Below are positions 1 to 6,456 of a stretch of 8,080 nucleotides of DNA, one piece after another. This DNA comes from an uncultured Alphaproteobacteria bacterium (GTDB taxonomy: Bacteria; Pseudomonadota; Alphaproteobacteria; GCA-2731375). Each line of letters begins with the position of its first letter. Position 1 is the stretch's first letter. The DNA lies in assembly GCA_913049615.1 (NCBI GenBank), contig CAJWZI010000049.1, positions 1 through 8,080 on the forward strand, written 5' to 3'. Position numbers and translations under genes: made by a program. The notes under the pieces were generated by a model. The model worked only from the letters and a program-made list of their open reading frames with translations, was not told where the DNA came from and ran no database searches.

Positions 1-1
1 C

Positions 2-526
2 GCCTATCTTTGTGATGACAAAATTCGCGATAGTATGCAAGCCAGGGGCGATGACGCCGATGAGCTGGCACTGATATATGCAAACGCCCTAAACGACGCG
101 ACCCGTGATCTGCCGGACAGTGTCACTACCGCCATGCATATGTGCAGAGGCAATTTTCAAAGCACCTGGGCCGCACAGGGCGGTTATGAACCGGTAGCAG
201 AGCGGGTATTCAACACGGTTAATGTCAAGGCGCTGTTTATGGAATATGACAGCGACCGGGCTGGCGGTTTCGAGCCTTTGCGCTTTGTCCCAGACGATAA
301 GTTCGTCGTTTTGGGTCTTGTTACAACGAAGACTGCGGAACTCGAGGCGAAGGATACTCTGAAGCGTCGGATTGAAGAAGCTGCGCAATTTGTGGATCTG
401 AGCCGCTTGTGTCTCAGCCCCCAATGTGGGTTCTCTTCCACCCATCACGGCAACAAGATCACTGTTGATGATCAGAAGGCCAAGCTAAACCTTGTCGTTG
501 AGGTGGCATCCGAAGTTTGGGGGTAA
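2..526 (+). CDS. Short MetE-like (core-MetE) cobalamin-independent methionine synthase family protein, C-terminal part
   Basis: The left edge cuts this gene; the frame is open from base 2 and ends at TAA 524-526, leaving about 174 residues. The family transfers a methyl group to a thiol bound to zinc in a TIM barrel. The four expected zinc ligands are visible: His and Cys in the HMCRGN stretch (codons 137-139 and 143-145), Glu in FMEYDS (242-244) and Cys in SPQCGF (425-427). The segments GGYEPVAER, FEPLRF, VLGLVTTK and the closing VASEVWG are typical of the roughly 370-residue single-barrel relatives often annotated as 5-methyltetrahydropteroyltriglutamate-homocysteine methyltransferase, rather than of the 750-residue two-barrel MetE. 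The true methyl donor and acceptor are unknown, and related zinc enzymes act on other thiols such as coenzyme M. The first internal Met (base 35) is not the start, because conserved-looking sequence continues upstream of it. A 107-base gap separates it from the next gene, so it may belong to a preceding transcription unit. Confidence 0.88.
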   Translation, partial: AYLCDDKIRDSMQARGDDADELALIYANALNDATRDLPDSVTTAMHMCRGNFQSTWAAQGGYEPVAERVFNTVNVKALFMEYDSDRAGGFEPLRFVPDDKFVVLGLVTTKTAELEAKDTLKRRIEEAAQFVDLSRLCLSPQCGFSSTHHGNKITVDDQKAKLNLVVEVASEVWG

Positions 527-528
527 CG

Positions 529-561
529 TTGTCAATAGGCAATAAAGTTGTGCATTGACAA
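529..561. repeat. Perfect 8-bp inverted repeat, candidate operator
   Basis: TTGTCAAT at 529-536 and its exact reverse complement ATTGACAA at 554-561 are separated by 17 bases, with arm centres 25 bp apart. It begins three bases after the stop codon of the MetE-like gene. The right arm contains the TTGACA hexamer read as a -35 element, so a repressor bound here would block RNA polymerase. The 17-base loop, AT-rich 8-bp stem and lack of a following T-run argue against a Rho-independent terminator. The regulator is not in the window. Function is inferred. Confidence 0.4.
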
Positions 562-582
562 AAATTAGCCGGTTCGTGAAAA
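555..582 (+). promoter_or_regulatory. Possible sigma70-type promoter for the downstream operon
   Basis: TTGACA at 555-560 matches the consensus -35 hexamer. The best-placed -10, TGAAAA at 577-582 after a 16-base spacer, matches TATAAT at only three or so positions, so the promoter would be weak or activator-dependent. It lies about 50 bases upstream of the start at 634, the only non-coding stretch large enough to hold a promoter for the five following genes. Confidence 0.3.
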
Positions 583-619
583 CTCCCCATTGCCGTTGTT
601 GCAGAAATCACACCATGTA

Positions 620-624
620 AAGGA
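620..624 (+). promoter_or_regulatory. Ribosome binding site for the LLM oxidoreductase gene
   Basis: AAGGA, nine bases before the ATG at 634, supports that start. It lies within an A-rich stretch, AAAGGAAA at 619-626. Confidence 0.6.
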
Positions 625-633
625 AACGCCGCT

Positions 634-1683
634 ATGGAATTTGGCATCCTGTTTACCTCGCATCCTGACCCAGAAACAGAAAAATATCCCCATCATGCAA
701 TCCATCAACGGGTAACCAACGAGATAATCGAGGCGGAGGGGTTAGGTTTTGACAGTATATGGATAGCCGAACATCATTTTTCCAATCGCTATGGTATTCT
801 ACCAGATCCGTTCAGCTATTTGAGTTATCTGGCGGCGAAGACGACGCGCATAAAGCTGGGTGCCGCGGTAATGGTGGTTCCGTTGCACCAGCCCATGCGG
901 ATCGTTGAGAACGCTGCCTTCGTCGATATTCTCAGCAATGGGCGCTTCCAGCTTGGTCTTGGTTCCGGCTATCGGCCCTATGAATTCGAAGGACTGGGCA
1001 TCGACTTCGATAGCCGCCGGGAACGCCAGGCGGAGGCGATTGACCTTATTCTAAAAGGTTTCCATGAAAAGCGGATGAATGCTGACGGCCAGTACTTCAA
1101 ATATAAGATGGACGAAGGCTACGAAATATTTCCTCAACCTGTACAACAACCCCATCCGCCTTTTTATATGGGTGCCGGGACCCACAGCTCCATCAAACTA
1201 GCAGCCCAAAAAGGCTTTGGACTAATGCAAGGGTCTCTGCCTTCAATTGAGGTCCTTGCCGACAATATTCAATGGTATAAGAAACATATGGCCGAAGCGC
1301 CTGAACCTCTAAACCAAAATCCCTGTTTCGGGCAGTTTGATGTAGTCCGGATGGTGTATGTGGCCCCTACAGATGCCCAGGCGAAGGTGGAATCGGAAGC
1401 GGCGATTACGTACCATATGAAGACCTTCCTCTCCGGCGATACGGCCGGATACCTTGGCGATGTAACAGAAAAGGACAGCGAATCCCAATTCGCCTACGAC
1501 AACCTCGTCGAGACCACCATTGTTCATGGATCCCCAGAAACAGTAATTAATAGGATCGAGGAGTTGCGTTCTATCGGCATCAATTCTCTGATGTTGCACT
1601 ACCCACCTTACTATGGCGTGGAGCAGTGCCTAAATATGCTGCGCTTATTTTCAAAGGAAGTCATGCCCCACGTGCAAAGATAA
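634..1683 (+). CDS. LLM-class flavin-dependent oxidoreductase (luciferase-like monooxygenase)
   Basis: The protein has 349 residues, the usual size for a single-domain bacterial luciferase-like TIM-barrel enzyme. Such enzymes use reduced FMN or F420, mostly to insert one oxygen atom into an organic substrate in the cytoplasm. Visible family marks are the N-terminal strand MEFGILF, the GFDSIWIAEHHFS segment (about residues 38-50, with E46-H47-H48), LAAKTTRIKLGAAV (about 67-79), the SNGRFQLGLGSGYRP segment (101-115) followed by a family-typical FEGLGID, and the late VHGSPETVINRIEEL helix (about 298-311). The first ATG with a good Shine-Dalgarno (AAGGA, nine bases upstream) gives a complete N-terminus. 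It is the first gene of the putative operon; the next gene starts 12 bases after its stop, in the same reading frame. No flavin reductase is seen in the window, so reduced flavin must come from elsewhere. Substrate is unknown; cofactor choice cannot be settled by eye. Confidence 0.92.
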   Translation: MEFGILFTSHPDPETEKYPHHAIHQRVTNEIIEAEGLGFDSIWIAEHHFSNRYGILPDPFSYLSYLAAKTTRIKLGAAVMVVPLHQPMRIVENAAFVDILSNGRFQLGLGSGYRPYEFEGLGIDFDSRRERQAEAIDLILKGFHEKRMNADGQYFKYKMDEGYEIFPQPVQQPHPPFYMGAGTHSSIKLAAQKGFGLMQGSLPSIEVLADNIQWYKKHMAEAPEPLNQNPCFGQFDVVRMVYVAPTDAQAKVESEAAITYHMKTFLSGDTAGYLGDVTEKDSESQFAYDNLVETTIVHGSPETVINRIEELRSIGINSLMLHYPPYYGVEQCLNMLRLFSKEVMPHVQR

Positions 1684-1684
1684 A

Positions 1685-1689
1685 TAGGA
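1685..1689 (+). promoter_or_regulatory. Ribosome binding site supporting a TTG start
   Basis: TAGGA six bases before the TTG at 1696 decides the start of the MaoC-like gene. The frame is closed at 1681-1683 by the stop of the preceding gene and the next in-frame ATG is at 1774, with no better start between. Confidence 0.55.
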
Positions 1690-1695
1690 TTTACC

Positions 1696-2847
1696 TTGAC
1701 CTGGGGGCAGATCAACGATGAAACCCTGGCGGCGGCGGCCGAATTGCTCGGTGTGCCCCTGCGGCGGGATCGTATGCAATGGATAGAAACGGCGACCGAG
1801 GATGCCATTCGCCACTTCGCTTGGGGAATTGGCGATAACAATCCCTTATGGTTCGATGCCGATTACGCCGCAAAGTCGCCGGCGGGCAGTATCGTGGCAC
1901 CACCCTGTATCCTGTATGCGGTTGATTCAACTATCGTTGCGCCTAAGTTGGCTGGCGTGCAATGGATTTACGCCGGTACAGAATGGACTTGGTTGGACCA
2001 CATCCGTGTTAACGACAGCTTTCAGGTGGATGCGAGGCTGACGAAACAGGAAGTGAAATCCGGTCGCCGATTTGGCAAATGGGCGCTTCAGATTGGCGAA
2101 CTGGAATACCGTAACCAGCACGGCAAGCTTGCCGCCTTTGCGGTGGGGAAATGCGCCAGAACACCGCGAGGCGATGGTAACCAGAAAACAGATAATGAGA
2201 CCTCCGATAGGCACGTTTCCCATCGATATCAGCCGTCGGAATTAGCGGATATTGAGGCCCAAATTCTTTCTGAACCTCGGCAAGGGTCGGAGCCCTTATA
2301 TTGGGAAGACGTCAAGGTTGGCGACGCAGTCCCGCAGGTAATCAAGGGGCCGTTGACGATTACGGACATCATCGGATGGTATTCGGCAGCTCAGGGAGCT
2401 TTGCATTACGGCGGCGTTCATGGCGATGCAGTCCGTTATCGACGCCGTCACGACGATTACCATATCAACGAAGAAACTGGCGCAAAGGATTCAGCCGGGC
2501 GGGGTCATTTAGAGACATCCACGGGAGTAGATGTTGGCATGGGTGGTGCGTATGACGTGGGACCCCAGCGGATCGCCTGGGCGCAGCACATGCTAACTAA
2601 CTGGATCGGCGATCATGGTTTTCTGCATAAGTTGTACGTGGACGTGCGTAAACCGAACATGGTGGGTGACACCATCTGGTGGCGTGGCCTGGTTACTGCC
2701 AAGCGGAAAGAACAAGGCGCAAATTTGGTCGACTTGACAGTTGAGGCGCGCAATCAAGTCGACACCTTGTCCGCCGGAGGTACTGCTGTAGCGGCCCTGC
2801 CATCGCGCGAGGATGGTCCGGTTCCATTACCGATTGCGCGGCCATGA
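1696..2847 (+). CDS. Two-domain MaoC / FAS1-like acyl-CoA dehydratase (hydratase) family protein
   Basis: The 383 residues fit a double hot-dog fold. The N-terminal domain (about 18-155) carries the hydratase-2 signature in modified form: HFAWGIGDNNPLWFD (40-54), keeping the catalytic-type Asp47 and the NPL core but with Trp52 where (R)-specific enoyl-CoA hydratases have the active-site His. The C-terminal domain (about 198-370) begins PLYWEDVKVGDAVPQ and runs through PLTITDIIGWYSAAQG to MVGDTIWWRGLVTAKR, and lacks a recognisable GDxNPxH motif. The family adds water to or removes it from 2-enoyl/3-hydroxyacyl-CoA thioesters. The start is TTG with TAGGA six bases upstream; starting at the ATG at 1774 would remove the GVPLRRDR segment (19-26), which resembles the N-terminus of relatives. 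A hydrophilic linker (about 157-185) joins the domains. The stop overlaps the next gene by four bases (ATGA, 2844-2847), implying translational coupling to the CoA-transferase and a role on the same acyl-CoA. Confidence 0.85.
   Translation: MTWGQINDETLAAAAELLGVPLRRDRMQWIETATEDAIRHFAWGIGDNNPLWFDADYAAKSPAGSIVAPPCILYAVDSTIVAPKLAGVQWIYAGTEWTWLDHIRVNDSFQVDARLTKQEVKSGRRFGKWALQIGELEYRNQHGKLAAFAVGKCARTPRGDGNQKTDNETSDRHVSHRYQPSELADIEAQILSEPRQGSEPLYWEDVKVGDAVPQVIKGPLTITDIIGWYSAAQGALHYGGVHGDAVRYRRRHDDYHINEETGAKDSAGRGHLETSTGVDVGMGGAYDVGPQRIAWAQHMLTNWIGDHGFLHKLYVDVRKPNMVGDTIWWRGLVTAKRKEQGANLVDLTVEARNQVDTLSAGGTAVAALPSREDGPVPLPIARP
2844..2847 (+). other. ATGA stop/start overlap (MaoC-like to CoA-transferase)
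   Basis: The TGA at 2845-2847 ends the dehydratase gene and the ATG at 2844-2846 opens the CoA-transferase gene. No strong Shine-Dalgarno precedes it, so termination-reinitiation coupling is the likely way the second gene is translated. Confidence 0.75.
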
Positions 2848-4862
2848 ATGGACCAGAGTTGACACGGCGGGTGCCTCTGAGGACTGCGGCGCGGATTGGC
2901 TTGTCCGAGGGGAACCGATCGGTTCGCTATGCACGGCATTGGCTTGCTACCTTGGGTGGGCAGGTCTCCGATTGTGCTGCAGCCGTGGATATCGCCATCG
3001 TCGCCAATGATAAAGCGGTCAACGCTGACTGTGTGATCCGTTTGTGGGATTTTCAGGTGGGATTTCCAGGCAGCGGCATTCTTGCCAGTGCCGTATCTGG
3101 AGCTGCATCTGTAATTGGACATAGGGACGGGCCCGGCATCCCATTGCCAGCGGACATGCCAGAGAAATGGTGCGGCATGTATGGCGTGATTTTGGCTTTG
3201 GCGGAGGCATGGCGCCGGCGGAACGGCGCTAAGCAAAAAATCGTTTACGATGTTTCAGCGGCGGATGTGGCGCGGGTTTTTTCTTTGCAGAATTCCGGCG
3301 GGCGTGAAGAAATGGTGCGTACCTGGCGGCGCAATGGCCACTTGTGCATCGATCATGGCGGCATATTCCCTATGGGCTTTTATCCCTGCAAGGATGGCTA
3401 TGTGGCGTTGTTAGGTCGGTCGCGGCGGGACTGGGAAAATTTACGCCAGGCTATCGGCAATCCATCTTGGGCAAGGGAGGAGGCATATCAGGATCCCTTT
3501 GTCTTGGCTCGAAACAGCGCGCAGGCGGATGAGCTGCTAGAACAAACCCTGGCGGCATTCACCCGGGATGAATTGTTACATCGAGGTCTGAACAAAAGCG
3601 CTGTCATTGCACCTGTGTATACTCAAGCAGAAGCTGAGAGCAGAGGCGTTTTCCGCGAACAATTTATCGTCGACGGCGTGCCGGAAATGCCGTTCCAGAT
3701 ATATGAGCATGACACCGTAAAACCGGTACAAGCAAGATCGGGGACGAGTGTGACATCAGCGGATCAGCCCTTGGTGGGTCTTCGTTGTATGGAATTGTGC
3801 TGGGTTTGGTCTGGTCCCATGATCGGCCAGATCCTTGCCGATCTCGGTGCAGATGTGATTAAGGTGGAGGCGCCGAGGCGTTTCGATTTGTACCGCACAC
3901 GGGGATTGGAACATCTGAGTAAGAAGATGGATGAGAAAACCCGCGTCGAGTCTTCGCTATATTTTCACAGCCTCAACCGCAACAAATCCGGCTTAACCTT
4001 GGACCTAAAACATCCCATGGGGCTTGATGTGGCCCTGCGTCTTGCGTCCGAATCCGACATGCTGATCGAGAATTTTACAGTGGGAACTATGGAACGTCTG
4101 GGCTTAGGTGGGGATGCACTTTTCAAGGCGAACCCGGCTTTGGTGCAAATGTCCATGAGTGGGCCCGGCCGAGGTTCTAGTGTGGAAACTTTACGTTCCT
4201 ATGGTCTTGTCCTGAGCGCCTTAGGCGGCGCTGAAGATTTGGTGCGAAATGGTGAAGAGTTTATTGGTTCGCCGACTTTTTCACTGTCCGACCCGAATGC
4301 GGCGGCATTTGGCGCCATGGGTGTTCTGGCGGGCGTGCTGGCCACCCATGGTGACGGTCGAGGTCGTACTTTTGATGTCTCGCAGATCGAGGCCGCGGCG
4401 ACCCTGGCGGGAACGCCCATGCCAGAGGTGGAGACTGCCAGTGCAATTTTGATGGCTGATGATGGTGGTTATGTAGCGGTTAGTTTTCCGATATCCGTTT
4501 ATGCGGATGGACCTGCCTTGCAAAGGGCCCTGGCGGGCGCCAGCCGCGCTGAGATCGAGGCCCTTTGCAGGAGACATGGTGGTTACTGGTCAGACCTTTT
4601 GGAACTGGAAGATACGGACGGTGCGCCAGTGTTCGCAGATTGCTATGGTTGGGTTTCATCCAAGCACGCTGTGACGGGAAATGAGGAGTTAGTGGCCGCC
4701 CCTTGGCGTGCCAACGGCCAGCGCCCGGAGGTTCATAAGGCTGCACCGATTTTGGGTGATGAAGACGATAATGTACTGGCGCGGGTCTTGTCCCTGCCGG
4801 CTCAAGCGATAGACTCCTTGAAGCGGTCGGGTGCAGTGGGCCTTGCCGGGTATTTCGATTAA
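2844..4862 (+). CDS. Tandem-domain CaiB/BaiF (class III) CoA-transferase
   Basis: The protein has 672 residues, against about 400 for a single class III CoA-transferase, and contains two related halves. The family moves CoA between acids through an aspartyl-CoA anhydride. The second half (about 309-672) starts with a typical entry, LVGLRCMELCWVWSGP then ILADLGADVIKVEAP (330-344), then SLNRNKSGLTLDL (376-388), and carries a candidate catalytic Asp483 in SLSDPNAAAFGAMG; it aligns with the Asp of formyl-CoA transferase by the Gly ten residues later. RGRTFDVSQIEAA (506-518) follows. The first half (about 10-300) has the same order: ARHWLATLGGQVSD (30-43), EKWCGMYG (107-114), KIVYDVSAADVARV (132-145) and DGYVALLGRSRRDW (184-197). 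The position matching the catalytic Asp is Glu107, with Asp104 nearby, so this half may be inactive. The start overlaps the upstream stop by ATGA without a clear Shine-Dalgarno, suggesting coupled translation. Substrates are unknown; the adjacent ligase suggests an acid metabolised as its CoA ester. Confidence 0.9.
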   Translation: MNGPELTRRVPLRTAARIGLSEGNRSVRYARHWLATLGGQVSDCAAAVDIAIVANDKAVNADCVIRLWDFQVGFPGSGILASAVSGAASVIGHRDGPGIPLPADMPEKWCGMYGVILALAEAWRRRNGAKQKIVYDVSAADVARVFSLQNSGGREEMVRTWRRNGHLCIDHGGIFPMGFYPCKDGYVALLGRSRRDWENLRQAIGNPSWAREEAYQDPFVLARNSAQADELLEQTLAAFTRDELLHRGLNKSAVIAPVYTQAEAESRGVFREQFIVDGVPEMPFQIYEHDTVKPVQARSGTSVTSADQPLVGLRCMELCWVWSGPMIGQILADLGADVIKVEAPRRFDLYRTRGLEHLSKKMDEKTRVESSLYFHSLNRNKSGLTLDLKHPMGLDVALRLASESDMLIENFTVGTMERLGLGGDALFKANPALVQMSMSGPGRGSSVETLRSYGLVLSALGGAEDLVRNGEEFIGSPTFSLSDPNAAAFGAMGVLAGVLATHGDGRGRTFDVSQIEAAATLAGTPMPEVETASAILMADDGGYVAVSFPISVYADGPALQRALAGASRAEIEALCRRHGGYWSDLLELEDTDGAPVFADCYGWVSSKHAVTGNEELVAAPWRANGQRPEVHKAAPILGDEDDNVLARVLSLPAQAIDSLKRSGAVGLAGYFD

Positions 4863-4864
4863 AG

Positions 4865-4869
4865 AAGGA
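4865..4869 (+). promoter_or_regulatory. Ribosome binding site for the acyl-CoA ligase gene
   Basis: AAGGA, six bases before the ATG at 4876, favours that start over the in-frame ATG at 4888. It lies in the 13-base gap after the CoA-transferase stop. Confidence 0.6.
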
Positions 4870-4875
4870 TAAAGT

Positions 4876-6456
4876 ATGATTGATATCATGGGACGTACAC
4901 CCCATGCTGAAACCCTGCGTGACTTGATCATTTTACGATCTGAACTGGGAGACAAACCGTTCCTCATTTGCCGGGACGTGACATTGAGCTATGCGCGGGC
5001 CCACATCCAATCCAACAAGGTTGCAAACCGGCTGATTGAACATGGCATTGGTAAAGGTGATGTGGTCGCCACTTTAATGTACAACTCGGTCGAACAAGCA
5101 GTGATCTGGTTTGCTTGTGCAAAAATTGGCGCAATTTATGCCGCCTTGAACGTTTCGCTAGTCAAGGATGATCTGTGCTACAGCCTGAATGATACCGGCG
5201 CCAAACTGTTTGTGGTGGATGAAGAACTTTTACCTGCCTTTGTCTCGGCCGAGCCGGAATTGACGGTCACGCCAACCGTTTTCGTGCTCGGCGATACCGC
5301 TGTAGTTGACGGAGCGTTACCATTCGAAGATTTACTGGGCAATGATGAAACCCTGCCTGAGGTCAATATCGCCGCGGCTGATCCCATGTGTATTGTTTAT
5401 ACGGGTGGCAGCACATCAATGCCTAAGGGAGTGCTGGTTTCACACCTTTACTATATTGCCGCCGCTATACGTTATGGCGATATCGCCGAAGCGGGCCAGG
5501 AAGATGTGCATTTTGCAAATTCACACTTTTTCCATATTGGTGGCCAGCAATTCGCCATTACTGGGCCGCTATATCACGGCATGACTGGGATTATGGAGAA
5601 ATGGTTCTCAGCCTCGAATTACTGGAACACCATCCAAAAATATGGTGTCACAATTATTGATCCTCTTGGCACCATGATGGCTGTCCTGTTACGTGCTCCC
5701 AAGTCCAATTCGGATAAAGATCATAAAGTTAGGATTGGCGTGGGCATCGCCGCTGGGCAAGTGCGACGTGATCTTCGCGATGAGTTTGAGGAACGGTTTG
5801 GCACACCTATGATGGAAGTCTATTCGATGACGGAATTAGGCGTGCTGATTTGTAGCGAACGCACCTTTGACCGGCGTCTGGGTTCATGCGGCCGCCCCCA
5901 CGGCTGGGCGGAAATTTTGATAGTCGACGAAGACGACAACCCGGTTCCTGCTAATACGACTGGCCAACTACTGCTGCGCCCGAAAGTTCCTAACACCTAC
6001 ATGATGGAATATATTAACAAGCCTAAAGAAACTTTGGCTGCCTGGAAAAACCTTTGGTACCACAGCGGCGATTTGGGATATCTCGATGATGATGGTTATG
6101 TCTACTTTGTCGGTCGAGAGGCCCATTGGATCCGCCGGCGGGGGGAGAATGTCTCCGCCTTCGAAGTAGAAAAAGCTATTACGGCACACGAGGCAGTAGT
6201 GGATTGCGCGGTAGTGGGGGTGCCTTCTGACATAGGCGAAGAGGACATAAAGGCGTATGTGCAGGTCTCCGCCGAAGTTGAACCCATGGAATTGGTCGAG
6301 TGGTGTAGGGCTCGCATAGCCTTCTTCAAGGTGCCGAGGTATATAGAATTCGTCACCGAGTTCCCCCGAACTATGACTAAGAACGAGATCGCTAGGCACG
6401 AGCTTCGGGAACTGGGTATCGGAACCGCAATCGACGTGCTGCCGGATATGAGATGA
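4876..6456 (+). CDS. AMP-forming acyl-CoA ligase (ANL superfamily, CaiC-like)
   Basis: At 526 residues it matches the normal length of acyl-CoA/aryl-CoA ligases, which adenylate a carboxylate with ATP and then pass it to CoA in the cytoplasm. Motifs in order: phosphate-binding loop YTGGSTSMPKG (175-185); HFFHIGGQQF (217-226); the A5 region EVYSMTELG (314-322); GQLLLRP (363-369, in place of the usual GE-L); the ATP-ribose Asp in YHSGDLGYLDDDGY (395-408, Asp399); the hinge region GREAHWIRRRGENVS (413-427); and the C-terminal A10 region FPRTMTKNEIARHELR (496-511). RRGENVSAFEVE is typical of the carnitine-CoA ligase-like branch. Two departures stand out: His417 where the hinge Asp or Lys usually sits, and Lys502 one residue earlier than the canonical A10 lysine. 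The start at 4876 has AAGGA six bases upstream. The stop overlaps the HyuA-like start by ATGA (6453-6456). Together with the CaiB-like and MaoC-like genes it suggests CoA-thioester catabolism; the acid is unknown. Confidence 0.92.
   Translation: MIDIMGRTPHAETLRDLIILRSELGDKPFLICRDVTLSYARAHIQSNKVANRLIEHGIGKGDVVATLMYNSVEQAVIWFACAKIGAIYAALNVSLVKDDLCYSLNDTGAKLFVVDEELLPAFVSAEPELTVTPTVFVLGDTAVVDGALPFEDLLGNDETLPEVNIAAADPMCIVYTGGSTSMPKGVLVSHLYYIAAAIRYGDIAEAGQEDVHFANSHFFHIGGQQFAITGPLYHGMTGIMEKWFSASNYWNTIQKYGVTIIDPLGTMMAVLLRAPKSNSDKDHKVRIGVGIAAGQVRRDLRDEFEERFGTPMMEVYSMTELGVLICSERTFDRRLGSCGRPHGWAEILIVDEDDNPVPANTTGQLLLRPKVPNTYMMEYINKPKETLAAWKNLWYHSGDLGYLDDDGYVYFVGREAHWIRRRGENVSAFEVEKAITAHEAVVDCAVVGVPSDIGEEDIKAYVQVSAEVEPMELVEWCRARIAFFKVPRYIEFVTEFPRTMTKNEIARHELRELGIGTAIDVLPDMR
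6453..6456 (+). other. ATGA stop/start overlap (acyl-CoA ligase to HyuA-like)
   Basis: The ATG at 6453-6455 overlaps the TGA at 6454-6456 of the ligase gene. This is the second coupled junction in the operon and ties the HyuA-like protein to the CoA-ester genes rather than to a separate unit. Confidence 0.7.

Noticed and set aside
89..448. Minus-strand open frames of 85 and 119 codons opposite the MetE-like gene
   Set aside because: They lie opposite a gene with clear family motifs and their translations show no recognisable domain; antisense shadows.
529..561. Rho-independent terminator for the MetE-like gene
   Set aside because: The stem is only 8 bp and AT-rich, the loop is 17 bases, and no T-run follows; an operator or promoter element fits better.
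616..621. TGTAAA as a -10 hexamer for the operon
   Set aside because: It overlaps the ribosome binding site, is about 55 bases from TTGACA, and has no good -35 at the right distance.
1728..1741. GGC-repeat run near the start of the dehydratase gene as a possible phase-variable repeat
   Set aside because: Only about four units encoding an Ala run in a helix-forming N-terminus; trinucleotide changes would keep the frame, so no switching is expected.
2301..2555. 84-codon plus-strand open frame inside the MaoC-like gene, considered as a sign of a frameshift
   Set aside because: The main frame is unbroken and its C-terminal domain continues to a stop that couples neatly to the next gene; the alternative frame is Arg/Ser-rich and unlike any domain.
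4480..4967. Overlapping minus-strand open frames (141 and 92 codons) spanning the CoA-transferase/ligase junction
   Set aside because: Both lie opposite well-supported coding sequence, are rich in Pro, Arg and His as expected of antisense frames, and have no motif or plausible context.
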